From the NCBI RefSeq assembly GCF_007746075.1, contig NZ_CP036339.1, positions 5,423,786 through 5,487,785 of the forward strand: 64,000 nucleotides of DNA, read 5' to 3'. The translations under genes and the position numbers were made by a program. The stretch's first letter is position 1, and the number at the start of each line of letters is the position of its first letter. The notes under the pieces were generated by a model. It saw only the letters and a list, made by a program, of their open reading frames with translations, did no database searches and was not told the DNA's origin. Below, piece by piece: positions 51,308-61,457 of this stretch. The DNA is from Lacipirellula limnantheis. Its GTDB lineage: Bacteria > Planctomycetota > Planctomycetia > Pirellulales > Lacipirellulaceae.

Positions 51308-52273
51308 ATGAGCTGTAACTTCAACCTTCGCACCCTTCGCCAATCGTGCCCCGCGCTGGCACTGGCGGCGTCTTTGCTGGCTGGCGAGTCGGCCGTCGCC
51401 CAGGCGCCTGCCGGCACGGTGGAACCGGTGCATCGCGTGGCTAACGCCGCCGCAGGGCAAACGCAGCAGCCGACCCAAGTGGCCGCGCGGATCGCTCCCC
51501 CGACGGGGGCTGCGGCCGCCGCCGTCGCGGCTTCGGAATCTCCGTTCGACCTGACTCAGCGTGCAGGCGAGCATCCGCTGATGCCGGCGCTGCGCCTTGC
51601 CGAACAGCAGGTCAAGCAGATCGACGCGAACATTCAGGACTACTCGGCGATCCTCTACAAACAAGAGCGGATCGACGGCGAACTGCAGGAGCAGGAAGTC
51701 GCGTTCGTGAAAGTACGGCATCAGCCGTTTAGCGTGCACATGTTCTTCCTCGCGCCGCACAAGGGTCGCGAGTGCCTCTACGTCGCCGGACCCAATGGCG
51801 AGAAGAGCGAATTGCATGCGCGCGATTCGGGCTTCCGCAAGAAGCTCGGCGTCTTCAAGCTCGATCCCGACGGGCGTTTGGCCATGGCGGGGCAGAAATA
51901 CCCGATCACCAAGCTCGGCATCCGCAACCTGACGACCGAGTTGGTGGCCGTCGCCTCGAATGACGTCAACTACGGCGAATGCGAAGTCCGCACGCTGCAG
52001 ACGACCATCGGCGCCGGGGGCGACAAGCGGCCGGTCACGGTGATCGAAGTCGTCCACCCGACGCCGCGAAAGAACTTCCGCTTCCACAAGGCGCAGGTCT
52101 TTATCGACAACCAGCTGGGCGTGCCGATTCGCTACGCCGCGTACCTGTGGCCGCAGAACCCAGGCGACGAGCCGCCACTGGAGGAAGCTTACACCTATAT
52201 GAACCTGAAGGTGAACAACGGCTTCACCGATGCGGACTTCAATCCGGAGAACCCCGAGCTGTTCAAGAACTAG
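51308..52273 (+). CDS. Exported DUF1571 protein
   Basis: 321 residues with a signal peptide (cleavage near AVA-QA, residue 32), then a Gln/Ala-rich linker to about residue 75. The DUF1571 domain starts PLMPALRLAEQQVKQIDANI and contains DYSAILYKQERIDGEL, VKVRHQPFSVHMFFL and KAQVFIDNQLGVPIRYAAY, typical of planctomycete members. The alternating strands resemble LolA/LppX-like lipid-binding folds, but function is unknown. Start supported by AAGGAG ten bases upstream. Confidence 0.9.
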   Translation: MSCNFNLRTLRQSCPALALAASLLAGESAVAQAPAGTVEPVHRVANAAAGQTQQPTQVAARIAPPTGAAAAAVAASESPFDLTQRAGEHPLMPALRLAEQQVKQIDANIQDYSAILYKQERIDGELQEQEVAFVKVRHQPFSVHMFFLAPHKGRECLYVAGPNGEKSELHARDSGFRKKLGVFKLDPDGRLAMAGQKYPITKLGIRNLTTELVAVASNDVNYGECEVRTLQTTIGAGGDKRPVTVIEVVHPTPRKNFRFHKAQVFIDNQLGVPIRYAAYLWPQNPGDEPPLEEAYTYMNLKVNNGFTDADFNPENPELFKN

Positions 52274-52300
52274 CTCGCGGTCCGACGGGTTCAATTCATC

Positions 52301-52347
52301 ACGGGCGACGCGTTTTCTGGGTGACCAGGGAATTCGTCGCCCGTTTT
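52301..52347 (+). terminator. Weak terminator hairpin after the DUF1571 gene
   Basis: Perfect 10-base arms ACGGGCGACG (52301-52310) and CGTCGCCCGT (52335-52344) with a long 24-base loop, followed by TTT only. Confidence 0.5.
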
Positions 52348-52449
52348 CGTGCGCGAATGGCGCGTGACGACGAAGGGACGGACGCATCTTCTCTGTCTGC
52401 CATCTAAGCAGACGAATCGCGATCGGGAGGATCCAACGCGGTAGTGTTT

Positions 52450-52644
52450 TCAAGCGGCCCTATCCGTCCGCGTAGAGACGATGTGAGTCATATATTCCGC
52501 TGAACGGTGCGCGGCGAGCGCGTCGGCAACGATGCTGCGATAAACGGGGCGACACCGGTCGCAGAGCGTGCGGGTTCCGAACAGCGTCGGGGTGCTGGCT
52601 GTAGGCGACGACGCGCCGCAGAGGTGGCATGATGGTGCGTTCAT
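52450..52644 (-). CDS. Small CxxC protein, zinc-ribbon-like
   Basis: 64 residues. MNAPSCHLCGASSP and TLCDRCRPVY give two CxxC knuckles about 20 residues apart, the spacing of small treble-clef/zinc-ribbon proteins. AAGG lies seven bases before the ATG. No further domain. A plausible small regulatory or RNA/protein-binding protein; function unknown. Confidence 0.55.
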   Translation of the reverse strand: MNAPSCHLCGASSPTASTPTLFGTRTLCDRCRPVYRSIVADALAAHRSAEYMTHIVSTRTDRAA

Positions 52645-52787
52645 GCCTCGACCTTAGCAGATCGGGAGGCCGGCGCGAGGATGGCCAAATTGGCCATCTT
52701 GACAAGGCCTTCAGCCGGATGAGGGAAACAGCCGCCGATTCGCCGGAGATGCAGTTGCCCTCTCGGCAGGCATCTCTCGCGGCGCAC

Positions 52788-52986
52788 CACCCTCCGGCGG
52801 AGAAGCTTATTCAACTGCGATCTAGCAAATTCACTTAACACAGAAAACACGGAGGACACAGAGAAGACGACATGCAGGAAACTTCCGGCCTCTTCTCTAT
52901 CCTCTCTGTGTCCTCTGTGTTTAAGTCTTTATTGGCCAACCATTTCCAGAATGGTGGCAAATGAATGAACTGCTGAGCCAGGGGCT
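52788..52986. repeat. Nested palindromic repeat, copy 2
   Basis: Left end CCCTCCGGCGGAGAAGCTTA with TTCAAC, core hairpin of CACAGAG-type words (about 52837-52922, ACACAGAAAACACGGAGGAC / CCTCTGTGTTTAAG), right end GAATGAACTGCT then GAGCCAGGGGCT. Reverse-complement layout of 8721-8918, about the same length (199 bases), with less perfect inner arms. Confidence 0.82.
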
Positions 52987-52995
52987 ACTGAGGAA

Positions 52996-55900
52996 TCAAT
53001 TTTCGAAGCCGAGGTCCTCGTCATCCGAAGTCATACTCCGCTCGGCATCCCGACGGCCGAAGAGCCGGAAGAGCGCGGGGTGCACGAAAAAGTCTAACAG
53101 CGTCGAGCTGATTAGGCCGCCGAGAATTACGGTGGCGACGGGATAGAGGATTTCCTTGCCTGGTTCCCCCGCGGCCAGGACCAGCGGGATCAGCGCGATG
53201 CCAGCGGTAAGGGCGGTCATCAGCATCGGCGCCAGCCGCTCCTTGCCGGCGCGCTCGATCATCTCCAGCGAGAAGCTTTCCCCTTCGTGTCGCACCAGAT
53301 GGAGATAGTGGGCGATGAGCAAGATGCCGTTGCGCGAGGCGATGCCGGCCAGCGAGATGAAGCCGACCATGCTCGCCACCGTCAGCGACTGGCCGGTCAC
53401 CACCAGCGCCGTCACCGCGCCGATCGCGGCCATGGGGAGCGCGGCAAGCACCTGCAGCGCGAGGTTCACCGAGCGGAACAGCGTGTAGAGGGCTAAGAAC
53501 ATGCAGGCCAGCGACGCGAGGCTCAGAAGTCCGATCATGCGAGTGGCTTGTTGCTGGCTTTCGAATTGACCGCTGTACTCGACGAAGTAACCAGTGGGAA
53601 GCGACGACTGGATGGGCGCCAGTCGCTGTTGGATGTCGCCGACGATGCTGGCCAGATCGCGCCCCGTGGTATTGCAGGAGACGACGATGCGGCGGCGAAC
53701 GTTTTCGCGATTGATCGTGTTGGGTCCGCTGGCTTGAATCACGTCGGCGACGGCGCTCAGCGGCAAGCCGCCGCCTGTCGGGAGGTTGATGCGCAAGCGT
53801 TTGAGGTATTCCACGTTCTCGCGGAATTCTTCGTCGAGCCGAACCACGAGATCAAAGTTGCGCTGGCCGCGGAGGACTTCCGACACCTTGCGGCCGTTCA
53901 TCGCCGTCTCGATGAACTCGTTGACGTCGTCCACGGCCAGACCGTTGCGGGCGAGCTCGTCGCGGCGGATCTGAATCTGCAGTTGCGGAATCTCTACCTG
54001 TTGCTCGACTTGCAAGTCGGTCACGCCGGGGACGTCGGCAATGGCGTTTTTCATCGCGGTCGCCGTCCGACGGAGCGTCGCCAGGTCGTCGCCGTAAAGT
54101 TTGATCGCCACCTGGGCCTGCACGCCGGAAAGCATGTGCGAAATTAGGTGCTGCAGCGGCTGCTCGGCGGAAACGACGGTCCCCGGCACGTCGCCTAGCT
54201 GGCGGCGGACGTCGTCGAGAATTTTTTCGCGGGTGCGGCCCGAATCAGGATCGATCGAGACGATGATTTCGGAAACGTTGACGCCCATCGCGTGCTCGTC
54301 GAGTTCGGCGCGGCCCGTGCGGCGCGCGACGGTCACGACGCCGGCGACTTGCATGAGCCGCTCGTCGGCCATGCGTCCGATGCGATCGGAGGCTTCGAGG
54401 GACGTCCCCGGCGGCACCATGACGTTGACTTGGACCGTTCCTTCATCGAACGGGGGCAGGAAGTCGCGACCCATGCGCGAAACGGCGACGCCGCTGACGC
54501 CGACGGCCGCCAGCACGGCGATCAGAATCGGCCAGGGATGGCGGACGCTGAAGCGGATGACGCTGCCGCCGATTCGCTTGAGAATGCGGAGCAGCAGCCC
54601 ATCCTTCTCCTCGGCCATGAACTTGGCGTTGGGGAGGAGCCAGTAAGAGAGGACCGGAGTCACGGTAAGCGAGACGACAAGCGAGGCGATGATCGAGACG
54701 ATGTAAGCGACCCCGAGCGGCACGAACAATTTCCCTTCCATGCCGCCAAGTGCGAACAGCGGCACGAACACCAAGACCACCAGGATGGTGCTGAACACGA
54801 TCGAGTTGCGGACTTCGCTGCTCGCCTGGTAGATCACCTGCAGCGCGGGCTTCTTGACCGCCGCGTGGCGATTCTCGCGGAGGCGGCGAAAAATATTCTC
54901 GACGTCGACGATGGCGTCGTCGACCAATTCGCCGACGGCGACGGCCAGTCCTCCGAGCGTCATCGTGTTGATCGACATGCCGAACCATTTGAAGACGAGG
55001 CCGGCGGTGACGATCGAGAGCGGGATGGCGGTGAGCGTGATGAACGTGGTGCGAAAGTTGAGCAGGAAGATGAAGAGAATGATGACGACCAAAATGCCCC
55101 CGTCGCGCAGGGCCTCGACGACATTGCGAATGCTGAGCTCGATGAACGCCCGTTGTTGGTAGACGTTCGGATCGATGCGCACGTCTTTGGGAAGGGCGCC
55201 CTTCATGTCGTCGACCGCGGCGACGATGCGCTCGGTGAGGAGCCGCGTGTCGGCGCCAGGCTGCTTCGTGACCACCAGCAGCACCGCCGGCGAGCCGTTG
55301 ATCGCGGAGTCGCCGCGCTTGATTTGGGCCCCTTCCACAATGCGGGCAACCTGGCCCAGCAGCACGGGGCGTTCGCGGTCGGCTTTCACGACCACCGATT
55401 CGAGGTCTTGGAGATTCTCGACGCGGCCGATGGCGCGGACCAGCAGCTCGTTGTCGCCGACGTCGAGATAACCGCCGGTGGAGTTGTTGTTCGCCCGGCC
55501 GAGCGCCGCTTCGACGTCTTGCAACGTCACGCCAAACTTCACCAGCGATTCGGGATTCACCAAGACCTGGAACTGCAAGCGGCCGCCCCCCATCGTCACC
55601 ACCTGGGCGACGCCCGGGAGCGTGAGCAGGCGCTGCCGCACGACCCAATCGGCGAGGGTGCGAACCTCGGTGGGCGACGTGGCGCCCGACTCGCTGAACA
55701 TGCCGATGATCATGATCTGACCCATGATCGACGAGACGGGAGCGAGTTGCGGCTTCACCCCTTTGGGCATTCGATCGGCGGCGAGCGCAATCTTCTCGGC
55801 AACGATCTGGCGCGCCGTATAGATGTTCGTCCCCCAATCGAATTCAACGTAAACGACGGACAAGCCCACGTCGCTGACGCTGCGAACCGCTTCGACGCCG

Positions 55901-56130
55901 GTCGCGCCGTTGAGGACCGACTCGAGCGGGAACGAGACGAGCGTTTCGACTTCCTCGGGGGCGAGGCCATGAGCCTCGGTGATGATAGTGACCCGCGGGC
56001 GATTCAGGTCGGGGAAGACGTCGATCGGCAGGTTAAACAGCGTGTAGCCCCCGTAGACGAGCACCACCAGCGCGAGCGCGATGGTGACGAAGCGGTACTG
56101 CAGCGCGAGGCGGATGATGGCGTTGAGCAT
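52996..56130 (-). CDS. Heavy-metal efflux RND transporter (CzcA/CusA family)
   Basis: 1044 residues from the ATG at 56130 (MLNAIIRLALQYRF); an ORF extension upstream has no family match. Twelve TM helices with two large periplasmic loops. VAVGELVDDAIVDVENIFRR in TM4 holds the Asp/Glu proton-relay residues of metal RND pumps, and DFLPPFDEGTVQVNV is typical of the CusA/CzcA group. Exports a metal cation by proton antiport together with the adaptor encoded upstream. The metal cannot be fixed from sequence. No outer-membrane factor gene is adjacent. Confidence 0.93.
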   Translation of the reverse strand: MLNAIIRLALQYRFVTIALALVVLVYGGYTLFNLPIDVFPDLNRPRVTIITEAHGLAPEEVETLVSFPLESVLNGATGVEAVRSVSDVGLSVVYVEFDWGTNIYTARQIVAEKIALAADRMPKGVKPQLAPVSSIMGQIMIIGMFSESGATSPTEVRTLADWVVRQRLLTLPGVAQVVTMGGGRLQFQVLVNPESLVKFGVTLQDVEAALGRANNNSTGGYLDVGDNELLVRAIGRVENLQDLESVVVKADRERPVLLGQVARIVEGAQIKRGDSAINGSPAVLLVVTKQPGADTRLLTERIVAAVDDMKGALPKDVRIDPNVYQQRAFIELSIRNVVEALRDGGILVVIILFIFLLNFRTTFITLTAIPLSIVTAGLVFKWFGMSINTMTLGGLAVAVGELVDDAIVDVENIFRRLRENRHAAVKKPALQVIYQASSEVRNSIVFSTILVVLVFVPLFALGGMEGKLFVPLGVAYIVSIIASLVVSLTVTPVLSYWLLPNAKFMAEEKDGLLLRILKRIGGSVIRFSVRHPWPILIAVLAAVGVSGVAVSRMGRDFLPPFDEGTVQVNVMVPPGTSLEASDRIGRMADERLMQVAGVVTVARRTGRAELDEHAMGVNVSEIIVSIDPDSGRTREKILDDVRRQLGDVPGTVVSAEQPLQHLISHMLSGVQAQVAIKLYGDDLATLRRTATAMKNAIADVPGVTDLQVEQQVEIPQLQIQIRRDELARNGLAVDDVNEFIETAMNGRKVSEVLRGQRNFDLVVRLDEEFRENVEYLKRLRINLPTGGGLPLSAVADVIQASGPNTINRENVRRRIVVSCNTTGRDLASIVGDIQQRLAPIQSSLPTGYFVEYSGQFESQQQATRMIGLLSLASLACMFLALYTLFRSVNLALQVLAALPMAAIGAVTALVVTGQSLTVASMVGFISLAGIASRNGILLIAHYLHLVRHEGESFSLEMIERAGKERLAPMLMTALTAGIALIPLVLAAGEPGKEILYPVATVILGGLISSTLLDFFVHPALFRLFGRRDAERSMTSDDEDLGFEN

Positions 56131-56232
56131 GTGATGTGCTGCCGCATGAGAGCCACCGGCGCTGCCGATGGACGAAGTGCGAGTTAAGCCGGCGTTCGGC
56201 GCGTCCACCGGCGGAGCCGGTGGCCTTTATGG

Positions 56233-57684
56233 CTAGTGGGTATGTCCGTGAGGAATTTCTCCGCCGCCGGCTTTATTCTTCAGGTCGAGATTCATCTGGA
56301 ACGCGCCGCGGCTGGCGATGACGGCCTGGGGTTTAAGCGCGCTATCGGCGGCGATGACCGCCGATTTCTGGTCGCGATACTCGACGTGGACCGGTACGCG
56401 ATCGAAGTGCGGGCCGTTCTTCTCGAAGACGTAGCTCTCCGAGCCGTCGGTGACGACTGCCTCGGCGGGAACGACCAGACGGCTGGTCCACTTCTCGATC
56501 GGCACGCGCAGTTCGACGCGCTGCCCCGGCTTGAACTTCCACTGCAGGAAGCGATGCCCGCCCTCGGTGCGATCAAGCGCGATCTTGTTCGGTAGCGTCA
56601 GATAAAAGTGGAACGCACGCGAGTCGCGGTCAACCTGATCGGAGAGGTAGAGGATTTTCAGCCCCTCGATCATCGGTTCGCGGCGGTCGCTGATCAGCAA
56701 GTCGGCGGAGACCAGGGCGCCGCTGGCCGCGGCTTCGCGAAGCTGCGCGGCGTCTTGCTCGAAGGCAGTCCCTTCGATGTAGAGATTGCAATGATCGGCC
56801 AGCACGCAGAGGGTTTCGCCGGCGTCGACTTGCTGACCGCGTTGGACCGGCAGGCTTTGCACATGGAATAGTTGTTCGTCGCCGCAGTCGCACTTCTCTT
56901 CGTGCTTGGGCGCCATGATCGTCAGCGATTGGAGCAGCAAGCGGGTGCTGACAATTTGATCGACCTCCGCCTCGGACAGGCCATGCAGCAGCAGCGCTTG
57001 TCGCTGGGCGCGCAGGCGGGCTTCGAGCTTCTGCCGGTCATACTTCTGGTCGCGAAGCCGGCCGCCGGCGACCACGCCTTCAGTGATGGCTTCGAGTCGG
57101 GCGATTTCGCGATTCACCACGTCAAGTTCTTCGATTGTCTTGAGGAACTCGCTCTGGGCGGAAACGAGTTCTTCGTGCGTGAGGCGAACGTCGAACAGCG
57201 GCTGGCCAGCCGCGACTGTTTCGCCTTCGATGACGTGGACCTTGGTGATGACGCCGCCCAGGGGGGCGGAAACTCGGTACTGAGTCTTGCCGGGCCGTTC
57301 GACGACCATGCCGGGAAGCGAAATGCTGCGCTCGAAGTCGCGGAGGACAACGGTAAAGGGCTCGTAGCCAATGTTCTTCAGGGCCTGGGCGCTAAGTTCG
57401 AGCGAATTAACATCGTCGTGCCCGTCGTGATCATGAGCGGCGTGGTCATGACCATCGCCTTCGGCGTGGTCGTGGTCGCCGGCGGCGTGCGGCGGTGCGC
57501 CGCCGATGGCCGTGGCGAAGTCAGCGGCGGATCGGGCCGATTTGTCGCCGCGCGAGATGACCAGCGGAAGGACCCAGACGGCGGCGCCGATCGCGACGGC
57601 GACGAGCGCGACCGCCAGCACCAGCGGCGTGCGGGCCAGAGCGATGCGTTGGGACGTGAAGTTGACTGGCGCGTTATGACGCAT
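56233..57684 (-). CDS. RND efflux periplasmic adaptor (CusB/CzcB family), His-rich
   Basis: 483 residues from the ATG at 57684. N-terminal TM (about 18-40), then a His/Asp-rich segment (DHDHAEGDGHDHAAHDHDGH, near residues 60-85) likely to bind metal. Lipoyl/barrel-sandwich halves flank a long alpha-hairpin (about 165-250). A KCDCGDE insert and a GHTH C-terminus add possible metal ligands. Links the RND pump to an outer-membrane channel. 102 bases upstream of the pump gene. Confidence 0.9.
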   Translation of the reverse strand: MRHNAPVNFTSQRIALARTPLVLAVALVAVAIGAAVWVLPLVISRGDKSARSAADFATAIGGAPPHAAGDHDHAEGDGHDHAAHDHDGHDDVNSLELSAQALKNIGYEPFTVVLRDFERSISLPGMVVERPGKTQYRVSAPLGGVITKVHVIEGETVAAGQPLFDVRLTHEELVSAQSEFLKTIEELDVVNREIARLEAITEGVVAGGRLRDQKYDRQKLEARLRAQRQALLLHGLSEAEVDQIVSTRLLLQSLTIMAPKHEEKCDCGDEQLFHVQSLPVQRGQQVDAGETLCVLADHCNLYIEGTAFEQDAAQLREAAASGALVSADLLISDRREPMIEGLKILYLSDQVDRDSRAFHFYLTLPNKIALDRTEGGHRFLQWKFKPGQRVELRVPIEKWTSRLVVPAEAVVTDGSESYVFEKNGPHFDRVPVHVEYRDQKSAVIAADSALKPQAVIASRGAFQMNLDLKNKAGGGEIPHGHTH

Positions 57685-57869
57685 GATTCGTTGAGGGCGT
57701 TGAGCGTGACGAATCAAGCCCTGCGGGGGCTGTCCGTAACGCTGTAGATGCTGATCAGAAATTGAACAGAATCTGGAAAGATTCACGCGCCGTTGCGGAC
57801 TTCTATCCGGAGGGGACGCTCAAGACGCGCGGTAGATCGACGCAGCGAAGAATGCGCGCAGCGGGGCGC

Positions 57870-58355
57870 TCAAATCACCAAGACCTGGTGACGAAGATGA
57901 AGGGGTATCCCTTCGAGAATGTGGCGACTGCCGCGGTCATGCGTCCGAAGTTGCCAAGATCCGATCGCGAAGAGCTGCGGCGAGTCGGCGATGGTCGCGG
58001 TCAGGCCGTCGAGCGGCGACGGATACGCTGGCACGTCGCCCTTGACGAATCGGCAACTCGCTTCGCCGCACTCGTCAGGCGAGTGGCGATGATCGGTCGG
58101 GCCAGCAGGCGCGTCGCCGTGATCGTGATCGTGGTCCGCATGAACGTGACTGCCACAGACGACGGGCAGGTATTGGACCTCGTCGCTGCCGGCCACGACC
58201 TCGACATGCTGATGATGCCAGCAGCAGCCGACCACTGCGTGCAACAGTAGCGTAGCGGCGGCAACGATGGCAGGAAATCGACGCATCAGCGAAGTCACGG
58301 CGTAAGTGTGAGACGCGCGGCTCATCGGATTCATCGGACGAATCCCGACGGGCAC
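57870..58355 (-). CDS. Small exported His-rich protein upstream of the metal pump
   Basis: Up to 161 residues; a start at 58286 (MRRFPAIVAAATLLLHAVVG) gives the cleanest signal peptide. The mature part has CCWHHQHVE, HVHADHDHDHGDA and HRHSPDECGEASC, many His and paired Cys, and then a less distinctive C-terminal half. A periplasmic metal-binding role next to the CusB/CusA-like genes is likely but inferred from composition and position. Confidence 0.7.
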   Translation of the reverse strand: MPVGIRPMNPMSRASHTYAVTSLMRRFPAIVAAATLLLHAVVGCCWHHQHVEVVAGSDEVQYLPVVCGSHVHADHDHDHGDAPAGPTDHRHSPDECGEASCRFVKGDVPAYPSPLDGLTATIADSPQLFAIGSWQLRTHDRGSRHILEGIPLHLRHQVLVI

Positions 58356-58682
58356 TGCATCCTACCTTTTGACTCATCGGAAAATTCGCCGCCAGCGGTG
58401 CGGTTCGGCGGCCCCAGTATTCTATCCTACCGCCGCCGGACGGCTATGTACTGGGTCGCCCACACGCAATCCGCGTGGAAACGGGCTCCGGCGGTGGCGC
58501 GCGGCCTAGGCCACAGGCGTTTGGCCGCGGGTGGCAAGCTGTGCGGGCTGCGGCGGGGAATCTCAATCTGCCGAGCGAAACGGTTCGATCACTTAGTCCG
58601 TATCGGCAAACCTTGAGTCAACCGCTTGCGGCAGCGTGCACGTCGCGCCGCACCCTTTTCCGCCGAGCAAGGACGCTCCTCG
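58356..58682. other. Gene-free divergent gap
   Basis: 327 bases between the metal-efflux genes (minus) and the pentaheme cytochrome (plus). No credible ORF and no strong hairpin. AAGGA about nine bases before 58683 serves the cytochrome start. Confidence 0.5.
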
Positions 58683-61457
58683 ATGCGGGCCAGTGAACTG
58701 CAAACTTCTCGAATCCCGCTGCTGGCGCGGTTGGCGGCGCTGTTCGCCGGCTGCGTGACGGCAGGCATGCTGTTCGCTCCGAGCGGCGTAGTCGTCAGCC
58801 TCGAGCGCCGTTCGGGGGTCAATGCGGTCTCCACGCCATGGCGAGTGGCGGCGCTACCCGCCGGCGGAGCCGAGGGCTGCCGTGGGGGCGATGTTGATCC
58901 AGCGATCAACGAGCCGAGCGCCTATCAGGTGCGGCTCAAGGAAGAGGTGCAGCAACTCCTGGCGCAAGGGGGCTGTCCCGGGTGGATGGCGCTGGCGAGC
59001 GAGACCGACATCGTTTCGGCCGGGCAGCGCGACGCGGCGGTGATGCAAGACGAAGAAGTGACGCCAACCGCCGGCGCCGAAGTCATCGCGCCGGTGGTCC
59101 GCTATCCCAAGCCGGTCGGCGTCGAGACTAGTGCAGGGCCAGTGCTGCGGCTCGTGCAACTCCCGCCGGTCGGTGATGAGTTGATCAGCGAGCAAGAGGA
59201 CCTGCTGCACACGTCGCCGGAGATTCAAGGGGCGAAAGAGCAGCCGGCCACGCCGCCGCCGAACGCACCTGCGGCAAAACCAGCAACAGAGCCTGGGGCA
59301 TCGCCCAATCAGTCGGCCGAACCCAAACCAACGGCGGCGCCGGCCGTTGCCGCACCCGTTGAAAGGAAGCCGGCCGCCGCGGTTCCGCCAGCGGAAGATT
59401 TGCTCAAAGGCGTCGACGACTTGTTGACGCCCGAGGTGCCGCCGACAGGACCATCAAGTCCGCCGGCGACACTACCGCAACGAAAGACGCCAAATCCGGC
59501 GGCCGATTTGCTCGATGATCGTGATGACCTGCTCGCGCCGAAAGCCACGCCGCGCGCTGTTCCGCCCGCAGCGACGTTGCCGCCTGCAACAACGCCGCAG
59601 GTCGTGGCGCCGCCAGCGACGCTGCCGTCGCCATTTGTGCCGCCGCCGGCGGGGATGCCGCCGATGCATGGTGCACCGAGTGGCGCTGCTGCCGGACCGA
59701 GTGGCGGTCAGGCAAATGGCGCAACTTCGGGCGCCGCGGGCGGAGTTGGCTCGACAGCCGGCGCAGCCGCGGCGAAGACGGCGGATAAGCGACCGCCGGG
59801 CGAGCAGTCGCGCTGCACGTTCGTGGCGGAGTCGCTCTATCCGTCGGCGAAGACGTGCCGCGTCTGCCACGAAAAGATCTACGAAGAGTGGAGCATCTCG
59901 AGCCACGCCTATGCGGCCATGTCGCCGATGTTCCACAAGTTCGAGCAGAAAATCAACGACCTCACCCAAGGAACGATCGGTTACTTCTGCTACCGTTGCC
60001 ACTCGCCCGTGGGGACGACGCTGGGCATCTCGCGCGCGGCGCCGATGTACGACCTGCCGCCGGTGGCGCGCGAGGGGGTCACTTGCATCGCCTGCCATCG
60101 CATTCGCGAATGGTACGGCAAGACCAACGGCGAACGCCGCATCGAGCCGGGCGACGTCTACGCCCCAATGTACGGTCCGTTCGGCGGCGACGGCGTCGCA
60201 CAAGTCGTCGACGAGAAGGCGAATTTCAAAGTCAAAACGTCGCCGGACGAGACGGGGCCGGGGCAACCGATGCACGCGGCCGCGTTCTCGTTCCCGCAGC
60301 TGTCGCACGCGTCGTTCTGTACTTCATGCCACCAGGTAGCCGTGTACCCCGGCATCAAGCTGGAGGTGGTATGGGAGCAGTACCGCGCGTCGCCCGCGTG
60401 CAAGAAGGGTATTTCCTGCCAAGACTGCCACATGGGGCGGATCCCCGGCGTGCCGAGCGGCTACGAGTATGGCGCCGCGGCGGAGATCAACAAGAAGACC
60501 GTCAACAACGACCGAAAACATTCCAACCACATCTTCTATGGGCCGGGCTACTCGATTGCTCATCCGGGCGTCTTCCCTTTCAACCCGAAAGCCGACCGGT
60601 GGTCGATGAAGGACTGGCTGCTGTTCGATTGGCGAGCGGGATGGGGAACGGACGAGTTCGAGGATGCCGTGGAGGATGGCGCCGTCGTCGTGCAATTCCC
60701 CGAGGCGTGGAAGGAGTCGGACGACCGTTACGACGCCCGCGACGTCATCGAGGAGAACCTCAAGAAGAAGCGTCTGAAGAACGAACTTCGGGCTCAGGTG
60801 ATGGAGAACGGCTCGCGCATCAACGGCCCGTTCTTCACGAAGCCGCGAGTGCGGGGGCAGGATCTGGAGTTCAACTACATCGTCACCAACACGAACGAGG
60901 GGCACAACCTGCCGACCGGTTCGCTCGGCGCGCAGCCGCAGCTGTGGGCGAACGTCGCGCTCATCAACCCGCGCGGGCAGCGAGTGTGGGAGAGCGGCTA
61001 CCTCGATCGCTTCGGCGATCTCGCCGACATCCATTCGGAAGACGTCCGCCACAAGCGGATCGCGTACGACTGGCAGTTGTTCAACTTGCAAACCATGTTT
61101 CTGATCACCGGGGTCAAGGGAACTGACCGCGAGTTCTTCCTGCCCATCAACATCGACGTCGATCCGCTGCCGTTTATCCGACCGGCGGCCCAGCCGATCT
61201 CCGTGCTCAACCATCCGCCGTTCATCCGGATGGAAGCTCGTTCGCTGGCGCCATGCGGATCGCGCACCGTGCCGTACAAAGTCCCTGGCGAACTGCTGTG
61301 CGAGCCTGGCCGCTACCGGCTGAGTTTCCGCATGCGTAACCGGACCGAGCCCATGTATTTCATGCGATTCTGCGATTCGACGGTGGAGATGGAACGCGCG
61401 ATGATGGAAGGGACGCTCGATTTTCATCAGTCGAGCGTGGAGTTTGATGTGGAGTGA
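58683..61457 (+). CDS. Secreted pentaheme cytochrome c with long disordered N-terminal region
   Basis: 924 residues from the ATG at 58683 (MRASELQTSR). Signal or anchor helix near 13-40. Residues about 150-375 are Pro/Ala-rich and disordered, with the recurring motif DLL (EDLL 172, EDLL 238, DDLLTP 245, DDLLAP 281). Five CxxCH heme sites follow at C392, C436, C468, C546 and C579, then a 340-residue C-terminal beta-rich domain (LEFNYIVTNTNEGHNLPTGS). The cytochrome resembles the cytochrome c554/multiheme NrfB-like group. It probably carries electrons in the periplasm or across the envelope with the beta-barrel protein encoded next. Confidence 0.88.
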   Translation: MRASELQTSRIPLLARLAALFAGCVTAGMLFAPSGVVVSLERRSGVNAVSTPWRVAALPAGGAEGCRGGDVDPAINEPSAYQVRLKEEVQQLLAQGGCPGWMALASETDIVSAGQRDAAVMQDEEVTPTAGAEVIAPVVRYPKPVGVETSAGPVLRLVQLPPVGDELISEQEDLLHTSPEIQGAKEQPATPPPNAPAAKPATEPGASPNQSAEPKPTAAPAVAAPVERKPAAAVPPAEDLLKGVDDLLTPEVPPTGPSSPPATLPQRKTPNPAADLLDDRDDLLAPKATPRAVPPAATLPPATTPQVVAPPATLPSPFVPPPAGMPPMHGAPSGAAAGPSGGQANGATSGAAGGVGSTAGAAAAKTADKRPPGEQSRCTFVAESLYPSAKTCRVCHEKIYEEWSISSHAYAAMSPMFHKFEQKINDLTQGTIGYFCYRCHSPVGTTLGISRAAPMYDLPPVAREGVTCIACHRIREWYGKTNGERRIEPGDVYAPMYGPFGGDGVAQVVDEKANFKVKTSPDETGPGQPMHAAAFSFPQLSHASFCTSCHQVAVYPGIKLEVVWEQYRASPACKKGISCQDCHMGRIPGVPSGYEYGAAAEINKKTVNNDRKHSNHIFYGPGYSIAHPGVFPFNPKADRWSMKDWLLFDWRAGWGTDEFEDAVEDGAVVVQFPEAWKESDDRYDARDVIEENLKKKRLKNELRAQVMENGSRINGPFFTKPRVRGQDLEFNYIVTNTNEGHNLPTGSLGAQPQLWANVALINPRGQRVWESGYLDRFGDLADIHSEDVRHKRIAYDWQLFNLQTMFLITGVKGTDREFFLPINIDVDPLPFIRPAAQPISVLNHPPFIRMEARSLAPCGSRTVPYKVPGELLCEPGRYRLSFRMRNRTEPMYFMRFCDSTVEMERAMMEGTLDFHQSSVEFDVE

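Noticed and set aside
50942..52453. 503-codon minus-strand open frame opposite the DUF1571 gene
   Set aside because: Arg-rich translation without family features; the plus strand has a signal peptide, a Shine-Dalgarno and a recognised domain.
54292..56187. 631-codon plus-strand open frame opposite the RND pump gene
   Set aside because: Codon-mirror shadow in high-GC DNA; low-complexity Asp/Arg/His-rich translation, while the minus strand encodes a clearly conserved transporter.
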